From Pagrus major (taxonomy: Eukaryota; Chordata; Actinopteri; Spariformes; Sparidae), in assembly GCF_040436345.1 (NCBI RefSeq), contig NC_133232.1:35444265-35508264 (forward strand): 64,000 nucleotides of DNA, read 5' to 3'. Both the position numbers and the translations under genes were made by a program. A model generated the notes under the pieces. The model was not told the origin of the DNA and made no database searches. It was given only the letters and a program-made list of their open reading frames with translations. Below, one piece after another: positions 1-12,433 of the stretch (within the stretch, counting starts at the first letter, position 1; each line of letters opens with the position of its first letter).

Positions 1-1089
1 TTATCAGTCATATAATGAAGGCTTTGGTTCCACTCCCATGCTTTCCTTTCTCTCACACTCCTCAGACATTTTTTTTCCTCCAAATAATAAACTATCTCAT
101 CCCTTTTTCATTACACAAGTATTCCAACACTGGAGTAGCCTGAAGGTTAGAGAAGCTTTCTTGTGACCGGAAGGTCATATAGTCTGAATCTGCCAGATTT
201 GCTATAAAAACCTGGGTGGGGGAACTGAGCGAATACATGACGACCTCCATCAAAGTGCCCTTGAGCAACACGCAGTGCTCTCATTAGCTCCAGTGCAGCT
301 GCTGAGGATAGTCTGTAACCCTTTTTCACCTATAGTCACAACCAAATATCTTCTGAAAATCATAAATAAACAACTCCACTTCATGTTTGCAGGGCTTTTT
401 TGGATAATCAACCCATGTTTTGTGACATCAAACAACAGTAATAACTGGATATCTTAAATGGTACTTAAATGAAACCTGTTGGACATATATTTAGGCGTGG
501 AAGGAGGCAGAAGGATGGCGCACAGTTGTGTGAAACGATCCGTAAGAGATTTAACACTTCTAATTTCATCCATCAACAATCAGAGCTTTCACGTCAAAGC
601 AAATGTGTTTCCTGTTAGCTGAACACTGTTCGTGACAGCCCTGCAATTAATTGAAACATTAGAGAGAGGGGGGAATGCTCCGGGGCTTATGTGGCCTTGG
701 CTGACGCGTCGCATGCACTGCAGCCCCCGAAAGACACGGAAAGCACGAGATATCCAGCGCGGGCTTAGCCTAGCCTCAGTGTCAGCAGGCTAGCTTTCCT
801 CCCAGTCAGGGGGAACCAGATGTAACTCTGCACTCAGCATTAGCACTTCTATCATGTAGAGGCAGCCGCCGCGGAAATGTCCCTTTCGTGACGAGGTTAC
901 TGCTCTGCTGTGCATTATTTTGGAGGGCTGCTTTTCAGAAAGTCTTAGACAGGCATCTACTTTCTGGTGCTCATATGATTCATTGACTTGTTACACGGAG
1001 GAGTGTGGATATATAGGGGAAAGGGTGAAGTATGGAGAGTGGGAACAAGACAGGGAGTGGCAGGATGAGAGAGACCATCCTGAAGCCAA

Positions 1090-1160
1090 AAGATTAGAGG
1101 TTTGATCTCAGGCACAGCTTATGTGTCCTTCAGCAAGAAACTAAACCCACAGAGAGCATC
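1090..1160 (+). repeat. tRNA-derived SINE-like fragment
   Basis: GAGGTTTGATCTCAG near 1,097-1,111 resembles a tRNA B box, followed by GTGTCCTTCAGCAAGAAACTAAACCC. Such spacing is typical of dispersed fish SINE copies. It is short and diverged. Confidence 0.4.
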
Positions 1161-1714
1161 TGCAATATTTAATAAATATCTAAAACTAATTTAAAAAAAT
1201 GCATCCAGATCAAGCAGTCACTTTTATAGACCCAAATTAAGATTAAAATACTGGGAAACTCACCAATAAAACATTAATGAAAGCAGTCAGAAATACCATT
1301 TCTGACTAAACAACTGAAAATATTCACATTTTTTCTTGTGTTGTTGTTATTTACAACTGTGAGGAAAATGGAGATGCTAGGGGGTGGGACCGTTGTCTGC
1401 TGCTGTTTAATAAAATTACCTTTAAAGGGGCTATATGTAACAATTTGTAGCACATGTATTAATGTATTAATCGCTTTTTCTTTTGGACATTTATGAGCGG
1501 ATTGCATGTGACATGAAAAATGAGACCTTCCTCGTCTCTCGGTTGACGATTGGTTTAAATTGTTTAATGCTGCTGGACTGTGGATTTCTTTGTGAAGGAC
1601 ATTCTCGAGTGCCTCCTCTCACTCCACTAACAGAGTATTAAGAAATGGAGCCCGCTAACATAAACTAACGACCGGCTTCCAGTTCAACACAGAAGATCCA
1701 CAGAGACCCTTTAA

Positions 1715-1885
1715 GAAAATATCACATGAGAAATTCACCTTTTCATCTATGAAAGTCACAGTTTCACTTGTGAATTTAATGTTTACATGTGATTTGCCAT
1801 TTTCACATGAAAACTACATTTTAACAAGAGAGAGAACAATGTCACATGTGAATTGGCTTTTTGCACATGTGGAAATTGCCCAATG
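1715..1885. repeat. Reiterated TCACATGTGAA-type palindromes
   Basis: At least six variants of a CACATGTG-centred word occur at irregular spacing of roughly 20-40 bases (for example near 1,723, 1,762, 1,785, 1,803, 1,842 and 1,864). The words are self-complementary, so the stretch reads similarly on both strands. It resembles palindrome-rich dispersed teleost repeats. Confidence 0.5.
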
Positions 1886-2659
1886 ACGTCCTAATCATAT
1901 CCTTGAGGGAAATTTCAGTCATAATTCATCTTTGATCTAGGTTGTGTGTTGTATTTGCACCACGATTGTTCGATTTTTTCTAGTTGTGATGTTTTAAAGT
2001 AAATTATTAACAGCCTTTGCTGTAATAAAAATAGATACATTTCTTTTTTGACTCAACTTTCCCCAAGTATATCCATCTGCAATGGTTTAAAGCGCGCTGG
2101 CCTACTTCACACTACTCTCTCTACAGATACTGTGTGCACACATGAGTCTGTGAATCTGTCCTGACAAGCGACTGAAGAGTTGTGTGTCTGTGTTTGGGGG
2201 AAAAAAACTGAACTTCTTTAGATTTATCGTTGAGCATCTCTTTAAAAAAAACTATAAAATGGTTGACATTGACAAACTACTGCTACTTTAATGTTGTAGC
2301 AACATTTGTAAGACTCCTCTTTTTGTGTTGGAAAACTCATTTAGCAATGAAAGTCATGTCTCACATTGTGTGTGTCTGTTCCGTCGGTTCATTACAATGG
2401 AAACTGTTGTGTGACATTCACAGCATGCCAGGGGTCAGCAGCGTCAGCCCGAAGCAAGCTAACACGTCAGTCAAAAGACGTACTTGGAAACAATCTTAAG
2501 CATTATTTATGAGGCTGGCAACTGCCATTACAATGAACTATGACATCACCTAAGCTTCGCCCATTAAGCATTTATTTGCAGCAATGTGGCACCTCACACA
2601 TCAAAGCTTTCCGCCTGGTATTCCCTGCACCTCCGACAGCCTGCAGCTAATTACATGAT

Positions 2660-2830
2660 CTGATGGTTACACGAGGAAGGTTGCGACTAGATGCGCACTG
2701 CTGGGACAGTAAACGTGCTCACCCCTACCTCAACAACAACAGCTGCTGTGCCCTTGAGCAAAGTGCTAAACCCACAACCGCCCCGGTAGCTGCTCATTGG
2801 CCAACAATGTGTAAACTGGGCAGCTCCCAG
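2660..2830 (+). repeat. SINE-like fragment
   Basis: Contains GTGCCCTTGAGCAAAGTGCT followed by ACCCACAACCGCCCCGGTAGCTGCTCATTGG in two adjoining pieces. This is a recurrent fish SINE tail signature that also appears, more diverged, at about 255-300 in this window. Confidence 0.45.
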
Positions 2831-3221
2831 ATATTACACAGAATCTGCTGTAGTGGAGGGCTGCCAAAAGAAAACATTAAAGATGGGTCACAGAGACAAC
2901 TGAACATTAGACATTGAGGCAGTGGATATTTAGGGATGGTAAACTGATATGACATTGATCTTGGACTGTACTTGTCGACATAATGACAGATTAGATCGAC
3001 TTAGTTCATCTTGAAAAGGGTCAACAGCAAACTTGTTTTCTGCTGTCAGTTTTTTACTGTCTCTCCTGCTGTGAGTCTGCTGACAAGGTCCTTTAACACA
3101 ACCCTGCATGTGTTAAAGGAGACTTAGCTCTCGTCAGGCAGGTTTCAGGGCCGATACCTTTTATTAGTAATCAAGGAGACTGATGACCATTTTAACTGGT
3201 TCAAATGGTTGTTTTTAAACG

Positions 3222-3936
3222 AGGTCTATCAGCCACAACATTAAAGCCACTGACAAGTGAAGTGATTAACACTGATCAGTGCAATGTCCTGCTGGGAAAT
3301 CTTGAGTGCTGCCATTCACCCAAACACCGCTGCAGACCAAGTGGACCCCGTCGTAGCAACAGCACTCCCCGATGGTCGTGGCCCTGCCTCCAGGAAAATC
3401 AAAAGCTAAGAAAAAAAACTGCTCAAAGAACATGACAAATAGCCGAAGGCATGGACCCAGCCTCCAAATTCTCCAGATCCCACTTCGATCGAGCATCCAT
3501 GGGACCTGCCTGACTAAGTGGAGGCCCTATCTCACAACCCACAGGATCTGTGCCAATGTCCTGGTGCCAGACACCACAGGACACGTCCCGCAGTCCCGTC
3601 AGGTGATGATGGATCGGACTTGATCTGGCTCGTCCCACGGATGATTGACTGGATTAAGATCTTGGGCATTTGGGGGCCAGGTCGTTGACTCGAGCTCTTT
3701 GCTACGTTCCTCGGGTCATTCCCGAGCAGTTTTTGTGGTGTGGTGCATTCCCCTGCTCGGGGGAACACCGTCATCGGGGAGTGCTGTTTCCATAAGGGGG
3801 TGTATTTTGTCTGCTACAGGGTTTGGGTTGTGTGTAGGACCCGAGGTTCCCCAGCAGAACACTGCATGTAACAAGATGATCAATGTTACTCTCTATTCCA
3901 GTTAGTGGTTTGTAATCTTGTTGCTGATCTGTGTAC
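3222..3936. mobile_element. Degenerate fold-back element made of two Tc1-like transposase 3' halves
   Basis: The left end (GGTCTATCAGCCACAACATT) and the reverse complement of the right end (GATCAGCAACAAGATTACAA) are diverged terminal inverted repeats. Internally, 3,461-3,505 reads PPNSPDPTSIEHPWD, the Tc1/mariner hallmark around the last catalytic Asp/Glu. The right half, about 3,600-3,930, resembles the same region read on the opposite strand (CAGCACTCCCCGATG occurs in the left arm and, reverse-complemented, in the right). The element is therefore a long imperfect palindrome. Frames are broken on both strands, so there is no active transposase. Confidence 0.75.
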
Positions 3937-6204
3937 ATTAGAAACACATTACAATCATTTCCCTTCAGAACTTTACCTAATACCTAAATTTGCCCTCTGG
4001 GATCAATACAGTTCATCTTTTCTAACGACAATGTCACTTTGATGTTCAAATAACAGGATAAAGCTTTCATTAATTGTCTTGTTCTGAAATCCGCCTGGAG
4101 GTGATCTCGCTTTCAAGTGGGAGAACGATCCAGCTTCTTTTCAGACTGACAAGAACCAACAAGTTTTCTGATCAACTGAAACAGGAAGTTCACAAACGGT
4201 GCTTTGGCTTTCAGAAAACTCTTCGGGTTATTTTCAATCCCGCTACTGTGCCAAAAAATATCAACACATTTGTGGTTTGAGCTGCTCACATGTTTTTCTT
4301 GCCACATTAGAAGACTACAGTTTTGTATCGTGGCTGTAAAAGATAATTTCTTCGGCCCTGAAGCTACAAAGCTCTGTTGTGTCGTAATAAGTTTGTAGCT
4401 TCAATATCTTCAGCTTCACTTCTTTCTCTCCAGTAAAACATCCCATATCAGTTACACAAAGGCTGCGTTAAAGAGCAGAGCTTCCTTGTGAAATTGAATA
4501 ATTCGAGTGATTTTTCACTTGCAATAATATTATAAAAAGGATCAATGCCTTTTGTAAACCTTCAAACTGGACATCACAAGGTTATAACATTTTTATTAAT
4601 ATCTTGTGTCGTCTCATGTGAGAGTCTTTCTGTATCAGATCACCTGAATATAAAGAGGTTTGTTTGACTCCAAGTTAAAAAGACAAAGGCTACACATCAG
4701 TATTCAATAATCCTGAGGAGATATAAATGCTTTGAGGCTTTTTAATCGGGAGTGGGTTTAGACCACATTTAAAGCATTTCAGTGACATGAGCAGTGGTTG
4801 TTAAGGTCGCACCCAGGCCACAAGTTTTCACTATCAGCCCTTCAGAATGCAGTGATCTGATTTTATATATGTGCACCGGTCAGAATCAAATCTCAGGAAT
4901 TCATTTAACAAAAAGCCCTCTGGTGGAGGAGCAGCAACTCAAAGTCCTTTTTGTCAGCTATTAAAAAAAAGCCTGCACATTAAAAGTACACAAATTATCA
5001 TCATATCATTGTTTCACCTAACAAAAGGTTCTCAAAACGGAACAGCAGCAATGAAACAGTGAGCAGAAAAAGACCCGACCGGCACCGTGAGCAGACCATC
5101 ACTGAAGCCTGCAGTGGCCGTCCGCCTGGGAAATGGCAGAGATCAAAGCCTCGATCTTTTCTCTATTATTCTTTGTTCTTTTATCTTTCTCTGACATGAA
5201 TAAGTCCTCTTTCGCAGAATGTCACATAATTACCAGCCTGGTAGTGATGGACTCTCATAAGGATTACAGCCCTGTCTTAATCACCACAACTCAAATGGTC
5301 AACAGGTATCTTTGAAGTTACTGACAGGTCTGTAACCATTTTTCTGTCTGGATCTCTTTTCCTTTTTCGTCTTTTACTCCGACTGATACGAGAAATGCAT
5401 TTATTTTCACAACATCTTCGGTACGATGTGGTCATTGTCCCGACGTCATTCCCAGAGATCACTTGCTAGTCAAACCCTGTTAAGTGCATTGCGTGCGGTG
5501 ATTAATTATTTTATCTATAACATGTCAAAAACATAATAAAAATTGCTCATCAGAATTTCCCAGAGCCCAAAGTGACGCTCAAAAAATGAAATTAACATAA
5601 ATTAACAATTTGATGATAATGAGCAGCCCTCTGGCCAGTATTCAAACACTCCTATTGCCTAATATCTTTTATAAAAACAGGTTTTTTTCAGTCTGTATAA
5701 CAAATTTGGACTTAAGCCTAAATCTCAATCCACCTTCACGCCACTGGCCCTTATTTGGCCCAGACCGCATCTCCATTGTGTTGACAGAAATCAAAGCTGG
5801 CGGCGGAGAAAGAAATAGTGAATACGTACACCTTTAATCCCCCTTATCATGCTGCCAGGCCAGGGTGTGTCCCCCGGTCTCCTATAATAGTCTGCAATGA
5901 GAAGCTTGAGTAAACACAATCAATGGAAGATACTAGCATATGCACCGCCGAGACTTCCGAAGTCTCCCCCCCTTTTATTCACCCCTCCACGTATTCGATT
6001 ACACACCCCTACCTTTGTGGTTTCCAGGCAAATTACGACCTGAGACAAAGGTATTGATGCAATATTACATGTGGGTAGCAATAATCAGGGATGTTATCAC
6101 CGTCACAGGAAGGAGAAAAAACCCTGATTGTGCCAGAGGGGTGCCCTCTCTCCCCGTCTCCCTGTCTCTCTGTGTACGGGGCTCCTCCATGCTCTCTTAC
6201 TCCT

Positions 6205-6426
6205 GGATTACAATCTCTTCATCCATTATTAATGAAGTTAAACTACTAGTGGCATGCTGAATGTGCTGCATGGGAGATTTGTAGCTAATCCAGCGCAAAA
6301 CAGCCCCAGTCACATAATGAAGGGAAAAAAAGCACAAATGTCAACAGTTTCACACTGGGACTGGATTAGACACCCCCACCTCACCCTCCTCATTCACACA
6401 CGGCCTCGCTCTCTCTCTTTCTGTCG

Positions 6427-6473
<47 letters not shown>

Positions 6474-6564
6474 AAATCTTACATCCAGCATGAAGAGTTA
6501 TGAGTGTACAAACATCCACCTCCCTCCGTCACCTTTTCTGTGATGTTTCCCCACTAACGGATTA
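6205..6564. promoter_or_regulatory. Cluster of bicoid/PITX core sites (upstream)
   Basis: GGATTA at 6,205-6,210, TAATCC at 6,286-6,291, GGATTA at 6,363-6,368 and GGATTA at 6,559-6,564: four copies in 360 bases, in non-repetitive sequence apart from a CA run. PITX2 and OTX proteins bind this core. Whether it is an enhancer is unknown. Confidence 0.3.
6428..6472. repeat. (CA)n microsatellite
   Basis: About 22 CA units. The His/Thr open frame over it is an artefact. Confidence 0.95.
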
Positions 6565-8378
6565 GTGAAGCTGAAGTACCGATCTGAAGGCCAGAGGGCT
6601 GCTGAGGTCTATATGTGGAAATCGTTCAGCGCGGTCTTCCAAAGATTAACAGTTGTGATGCCGCCTTCTTAAAATCTGCCACATATAAGGGATCTGACAC
6701 AGAGATATACGAGGCAATGCCGGCAGTCTGAGTGGATGTTGACCCTCGCGTCGTCTTTAAGGTTCTCGTGTGTCACTCGCAGTCTGGCGATTGAACGCGG
6801 TCGGTCGTTGTGTTGTGGTGAAACACTGTACTCATGTACAGTTCAGCCAAGCGACGTGGCTCCATGAAACGCAGAGACGAGCATGAAACACTGGAACTAA
6901 TCAGAACACAGGAGATGGGACTGGCATCCTGATTTCAGATTAGACACCCTCCCTCCTCCCTCCTCCCTCCCTCCATTTCTCTCTTCCTCCCTCTCTGTCT
7001 TCATGTCTGGTATCTTTGTCAGCCCTCATCTACCTTTAGGAGGAGATCTTTTTGATCTGCATCAGGCCATTGTATTTAATCCTGTTGTTGCTCTCCACTC
7101 TCAATCTCATGTCCATCTATTTCTATTATCTGACTTCCTTTTTGTCCCCTCTTTCTGAAATTATGTTTATTTACCAAACTTCTCTGTCCATGTCTGCAGT
7201 CCACACTGAAAAGTCAAGAAGACAATAAAAGAATTAAAACATTTAGACTTGAAACACACGGTATGAGTTCTGCCGCTCGGGGTCTCAAAACAATGACATA
7301 GTTTAATGGCGTTGTGAAGTATGAGTATAGTATGAGATCATGGGAGTTGTTGATTTATCATTAAACAGTTATCATTGCCAATGAAAGTCTGTCTGACATG
7401 ACTCAGGAAAAAACATTAATGGATGAAGTACTGAAGTCTGAGTCACGTTTGTTACTTTTAGTCACGGTCGCCGACTCATCTGATATTTTCCTGGAAGTTA
7501 AAGTGACTCTGATTGGTTCTGTTAACCTAATTACCAGTAACTTGTAAATAGCACACGCGTCAAGTTTGTTCCGATAAATACAGTTAATGTCTTCACATCT
7601 CGGTTTGCTGTTGTGACAATGCCGTGCTTATGGTCTGTTAGTTAACCGCTTGGTTAAGGTTAGGATCATGATCATGTTTTGGCTTTAGCTACTCAGTTTT
7701 GTTGCCACAAACATGGCAGCAAAATGTCCCGACACTCGCCAAAAAAATACCCCGTTTAACAAGTTGAAACAAAAAGCCAACAGTGGCCTCGAAGCGTTCT
7801 CCAACAGCCTCTCACTTGGCAGCCGTGTTAGCTGTCATGCTTAACATTTCTGGTTTTGTTGCCACGAACATGACTTGACCGTCATCTCCTCCTCCTCGTT
7901 ATAGGAAAATAAGCTCATGTACATGTAATCTGAACATAATATGATCCGTATTTTAGAAATGTTGATATAAAACATATGAAACGTAGAAATCTAACGTATC
8001 TGTGGTTTGCAGAAATGTACGACGCAAACATTTTATTCTGGCTCTCGTTCTTCATCAGCACGTGGAGTCACGGAGGGAATCAACTGAGCTATAACTGAGC
8101 AGACTCCATGCACTGATGAAGACTGTAAGATTGGGTTGAAAGCTCCAGAAAAGGTTAGTAAGTGGACTTTGACTTAAGATTTTTGATGATGAACTTTCAC
8201 CGTCAGCTGTCAGTGACTGCAGGTTGAAATCGCCGGCTAATCAAATGTATCTGAATGAGTGCGAACGTGAAACACAAAAAACTTGAAGGTTTGTTTTACA
8301 CTTATCGTCCTTCCTGCACTCCACTATCTGAATCGGCCTCTGGTACATCTCTCCAGCTCCTTCCCTTCCTTCCTCATG

Positions 8379-8380
<2 letters not shown>

Positions 8381-8412
<32 letters not shown>
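8381..8412. repeat. (CT)16 microsatellite
   Basis: Uninterrupted CT run. A similar run of about 15 units lies at 9,479-9,508. Confidence 0.95.
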
Positions 8413-8417
<5 letters not shown>

Positions 8418-9477
8418 CCACAGAGGACCAATTAGGACCAAGCTGATTCCAGTTGTGACCTTTGGGTCCACCTCAGGTCTGCTGACAGGAGAGTTAGCAT
8501 GTAGCTGAACTGTTTTACATGATATCGACGAAGTGCGAGGCATCATAGTCATTTTATCACACCAATTTCATTCTTGGCCGATTTCCCCTTAGGCAGGTTA
8601 GTGGCAGCTTCCCATTGATTTTTCATGTAATTGATCAGAGACCTGCTTGAGCAATTTATTGGCCCGCTCGCACCTGTGATTAAGGCTGAGGCCGCATGTG
8701 TTTATGCATGCGCCGACTATTACTCCCCCCCACTCCACCTCCAAGATCACACCGCCCGGCCATAAAAGCTGCTGCTGTGCTGTCTGTCTGTCTGTCTGTG
8801 GCTGTCAGTGTAATGAAAGCCGTCCAAGTCTCAGGGACATTTTTAATCATGCTTGACCAAAGCCATGTCATGTCCAAAGTCAAGAGGAATGGAGACAGGC
8901 TCGTCTGACTGACCAGCAATGACAGGAGTTAATGTGTTCACATAAAAACATGGACCAGAGTTTAATTCAAACTAATCCTCGTTCATTTGAAGCTGCTTCA
9001 TGCATGGGATTAATATTAGACCAGTCGGGGGGCCAAAACCACAATGACATCAGCTGAGCATTTTCTTTGGAAGCCGAGGATAGGATAATTACAGAAGAAG
9101 ACAAAGACGAAGAGCTGAGTACTTTTTAAATATACACCATGTTCGCCGGAGAAGTGAGGGCAGCCTATCATGTAAGTCATTTACTGGCCTTGCGTATAAC
9201 GTTCGAAAACCACAAGCCACGCTGCTGAGTTGGAGTGCTTAGCGTTCGGTGCGGCTCGTCTCCCTTTGGTACTGTGACAGAGCTGGAATAGTAAGGATCA
9301 GGCATAAAGCCGCTCAACAAGCTCAAGAGCTATCGAAGAGCCACCCTTTTAATTTGGTTAATTTACAGGCAGCTTTTTCGCTAATAACGTTCTTGGAGTG
9401 ATACTTGACAAATGGAAATACACACAGGATATTTCTGTCTCGGCGGAGACTCGTCTAATGTTTTGTCTTTTCTATCC

Positions 9478-9515
<38 letters not shown>

Positions 9516-12114
9516 CATATTCATCCTCCTTTAAATAGAGAAGTCACACCCCCCCCACAATAAAACTAAATTCCCAGCCATTACTTTATTTCTAACATAT
9601 TAGCAGTACATAAACTGATTTGTTTAAAGATTTGTGGCTTTGGAAACACCAATTTGACTCCAAATTTTATTACATGGCCACAGAGTGTTGGCCAGACAGA
9701 ACGCTAGGCGACAATCGCATGTGGTTTGAGGCTAAAAGTGAAAAGAAAAAAAAAAAGAGGAGAAGTCAGGCTGGTTTTCTCAGGCGAACAGCACCCCTGG
9801 ATAATGGGAACCACTTCACGTGTATTACTCAAGCTTCCCGGTGCAACAGAATGATGGCAGCGCACAGGACTTATATTTCAATGAACGCTGTGGGAAAAAA
9901 AAAAAGGTTTCGATTCATTTATTTATTAATTGAAACGTCATGCAGCGAGGTGAGAGGAGAAATCAGAGACAATGATTTAACTGTAACGTAATTGATTCCT
10001 GATGGCATGAGAAGAAGACATTTTTCATAATAAACCATTTATACATCTCTGGAAATGAGCTGATTTCACAATAAGACTAATAAGTTTATGTCAAAGCACA
10101 ATTTGGCACAAAATGGAGCCCATATAAGAAGTATGTCTGTGTTGCAACACATGTCTGTATTCATGGAGATACAGGGCCACAGTCTGCAGATTGTGAAGCT
10201 TGTGCATATTTTGAAAATACTGATTTAGCTTCATAGAACAGCACATTTAGTCACTTTAAATTATCGCCACAGGCCTCGCAGATCTAAATACTGGATCCGA
10301 GGGGAGCTCTGTTGTGTTTCATGCATCATATTATGTGCACATCTTGTTCTAAGCAGATCTGAAGTCTGCACTGGTGTGAACTTTAGGAGCTGTCATCAGT
10401 CACCCTGGAAATGATGTGCAAGACAGCACACAATTCCTTCAAAATAAAAAAATAAAATAAAAAAGTTCAGATATTTCTTGAAAGAAGTCAAACTTTAAGA
10501 GCCTTGCTTTCAGATTTTTTGTGTGTGTGTGTCTGTTGTGGCTGACTTGCCGGGCAGTCTATCATCTCTCCTCTTTATGCTCGGATGCGTGCTGATTCTA
10601 ATCCAGAATGTTTTAAAGTCCTCTCCAGTATGCAGGAGGAGGAAAAAGTTGAAATGTCCAACTGTACTGACGCTCGGGGGGGAGAAGGGGAGAGAGAGCT
10701 GATGTGCTCGTTAAGAATCAGGAGAGAGCATCAGCAGAGCAGGTCACCCTGTTTCTCACATCACAGCCCCATCAGAAATTCTTTCAAGTGTCCTTCTGCG
10801 TCGCCAAAGATGACAACGGCGAATCGATAAGCGCTTGAAATGAAAAGAAGCCGCCGGTTTGCCCCCGAGGCGAAAGATTTCATACCCGCCAGCCTTCTCT
10901 GAACTTCAGGCATTCCTCTGCACCTTTCTGCGTGAGAAAGAGGAGGCTCTTCACTGATTTTTCTTTTTTTTCTCCTCTCTTTGTATAAGAAGGTAAGAGG
11001 AGAATATATAGCCGAACCATCATGCCTCTCCAGACACCCTCTTTTTTTTTTTTTTTTTTTCCTCTCCCCGTGCGGTGCAGGCGGGGCGTGATTTGAAGAT
11101 GTGCATGATGCGGGGCTGCTGCTGCTGCTGCGGGGTCGTTTACTTGCATTTATTGTGCACGTGTTTGCGCACAACATCTAATATTAAAGGGGTCACATTT
11201 TGCAGAACTAAGCGAGCTGTGTTGGCAAATAGGCAAATTTTATTTATTTTTCCCATATTGGTTTGCATTTTGACCCGAGGCACTGTCTGACACGTGTGTT
11301 TACGCGAGTGGAAAATTAATAAAATATGGCCTTCTTGGGCCTCTGTAGAAGACTGAGAGGAACTTGTGCGCGCCTCGCTGAATAAACCAGCTGTTAAAAC
11401 CACATTAACTCTTATTATTACTCATTTAAGGCTGCAGTGAGCACTTATTATTTGGGATACAGGATCCAAACCAGCCCTGATTCACCACATTTTGCAAGGA
11501 GGGGGGGTGTGATGTGTGATGCGCGCGTCTTGCTTCAGTGTCCCCCCCACCCCCTTTTTTTTTTTTTTTGCCAGGAAATTCCCGTGTGGATGTGCGCATT
11601 AATTACTGGTTTAATGGGAGTATGACTAAAAATGTAAAAGAAGGATTAGAGCGCGGGGCCTGCGTCCGGTCTGCTCGCCTCACTTAAGACGCGAATGGAA
11701 AAAAAATCAAGTCTGTATGTAACGAAACGGATCTATAAAGAACATTTGCATCCGAGCCAGCTGTTCGCTTCATCTGCACATAAATCCGCAACGCGATAGC
11801 GCTCTGTCTGGCCCTGAAGGAGCCGAATGCAGCCTTTTTAAATGTTCCGTTTTCCACCCACATCTGAATATTCAAATTCTGCCAAATTAGTTTAGAATTT
11901 GCGCGCAGGGTGGTCAAACATTGAGCTTAACTGGGTGTTAATTGTGCTCTAGTTTCCTGATTACATAACAGGCGGTCATAAGGAGTCACTATCTGTGACT
12001 GAAAGTAGTTTTTCTTCAGATTAACTGCCAGTTAGAGGATTCAGATGAATCTGTGGTTACGGCTGGTGTTTATTTTACGCGCGCACGGTTCAGACAATAC
12101 GCAGCTGAGTTACT

Positions 12115-12123
12115 TATAAAAAG
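12115..12123 (+). promoter_or_regulatory. pitx2: Candidate TATA box, distal (a-type) pitx2 promoter
   Basis: TATAAAAAG lies about 770 bases before the splice donor of the upstream non-coding exon, in a stretch rich in CpG and GCGC. A start about 30 bases downstream would make a first exon of roughly 750 nt. TATA-like words are common in AT-rich fish DNA, so this is only a candidate; initiation nearer 12,450-12,600 is equally possible. Confidence 0.3.
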
Positions 12124-12337
12124 CAGGTTTAAGCAAATTGAGCCTTGATGTGTTTTTGCATGTCTGCAGTTCAAACGGTGCAGTGTGGCAGTAAACGCAC
12201 CGGGGCGCGCTAACACGAACATCAGGACTGTTTTTTTTATTTTTTATTTTATTTTCTAAAAAACACGTGTGCGCTTTTAAAAGATGCCATCCTGACTTTT
12301 TGTTTGATTGTTGTTGAAAGTTGAGAGGCTCTGAGTT

Positions 12338-12350
12338 TGCCCTCTGCTAG
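12338..12350 (-). promoter_or_regulatory. pitx2: Near-match CTCF core beside pitx2 distal promoter
   Basis: On the - strand CTAGCAGAGGGCA differs from the CTCF core at one position. It sits a few hundred bases before the first-exon donor. Weak on its own. Confidence 0.25.
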
Positions 12351-12392
12351 ACTGCACACAGGCGCATACATACATACACAAACACACCCCTT

Positions 12393-12433
12393 TTAAAAGC
12401 ACACACACACCCACACACACACACACACACACA
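12393..12433. repeat. (AC)n microsatellite near pitx2 distal promoter
   Basis: AC run, interrupted once, within the presumed first exon or promoter region. Confidence 0.85.

Larger units (their letters stand above)
1..3200. other. Distal upstream flank, no gene
   Basis: No coding gene was recognised. The stretch contains SINE-like fragments (about 160-320, 1,090-1,160 and 2,660-2,830), a possible small TTTAAAGGG-ended element (1,421-1,715), and a stretch of repeated CACATGTG-like palindromes (1,715-1,885). Short open frames here are unsupported. Confidence 0.5.
3941..12100. other. Proximal upstream flank of pitx2, no gene
   Basis: No coding exon was recognised. The interval holds CA, CT and TGTC microsatellites, poly-T (about 11,041-11,060), and stretches that look unlike repeats and carry clustered TAATCC/GGATTA words (6,205-6,564; 8,973-9,012). 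A block with TATATAG at about 11,005 and CpG-rich sequence from 11,640 lead into the distal pitx2 promoter. Confidence 0.5.

Noticed and set aside
3205..3774. Several short frames on both strands around 3.2-3.8 kb
   Set aside because: They are fragments of a degenerate fold-back Tc1-like element with broken frames, not host genes.
5133..5315. 60-codon frame starting with a hydrophobic, signal-peptide-like stretch
   Set aside because: Hydrophobicity comes from T-rich codons; there is no recognisable mature domain, no splice signals tying it to other exons, and no family match.
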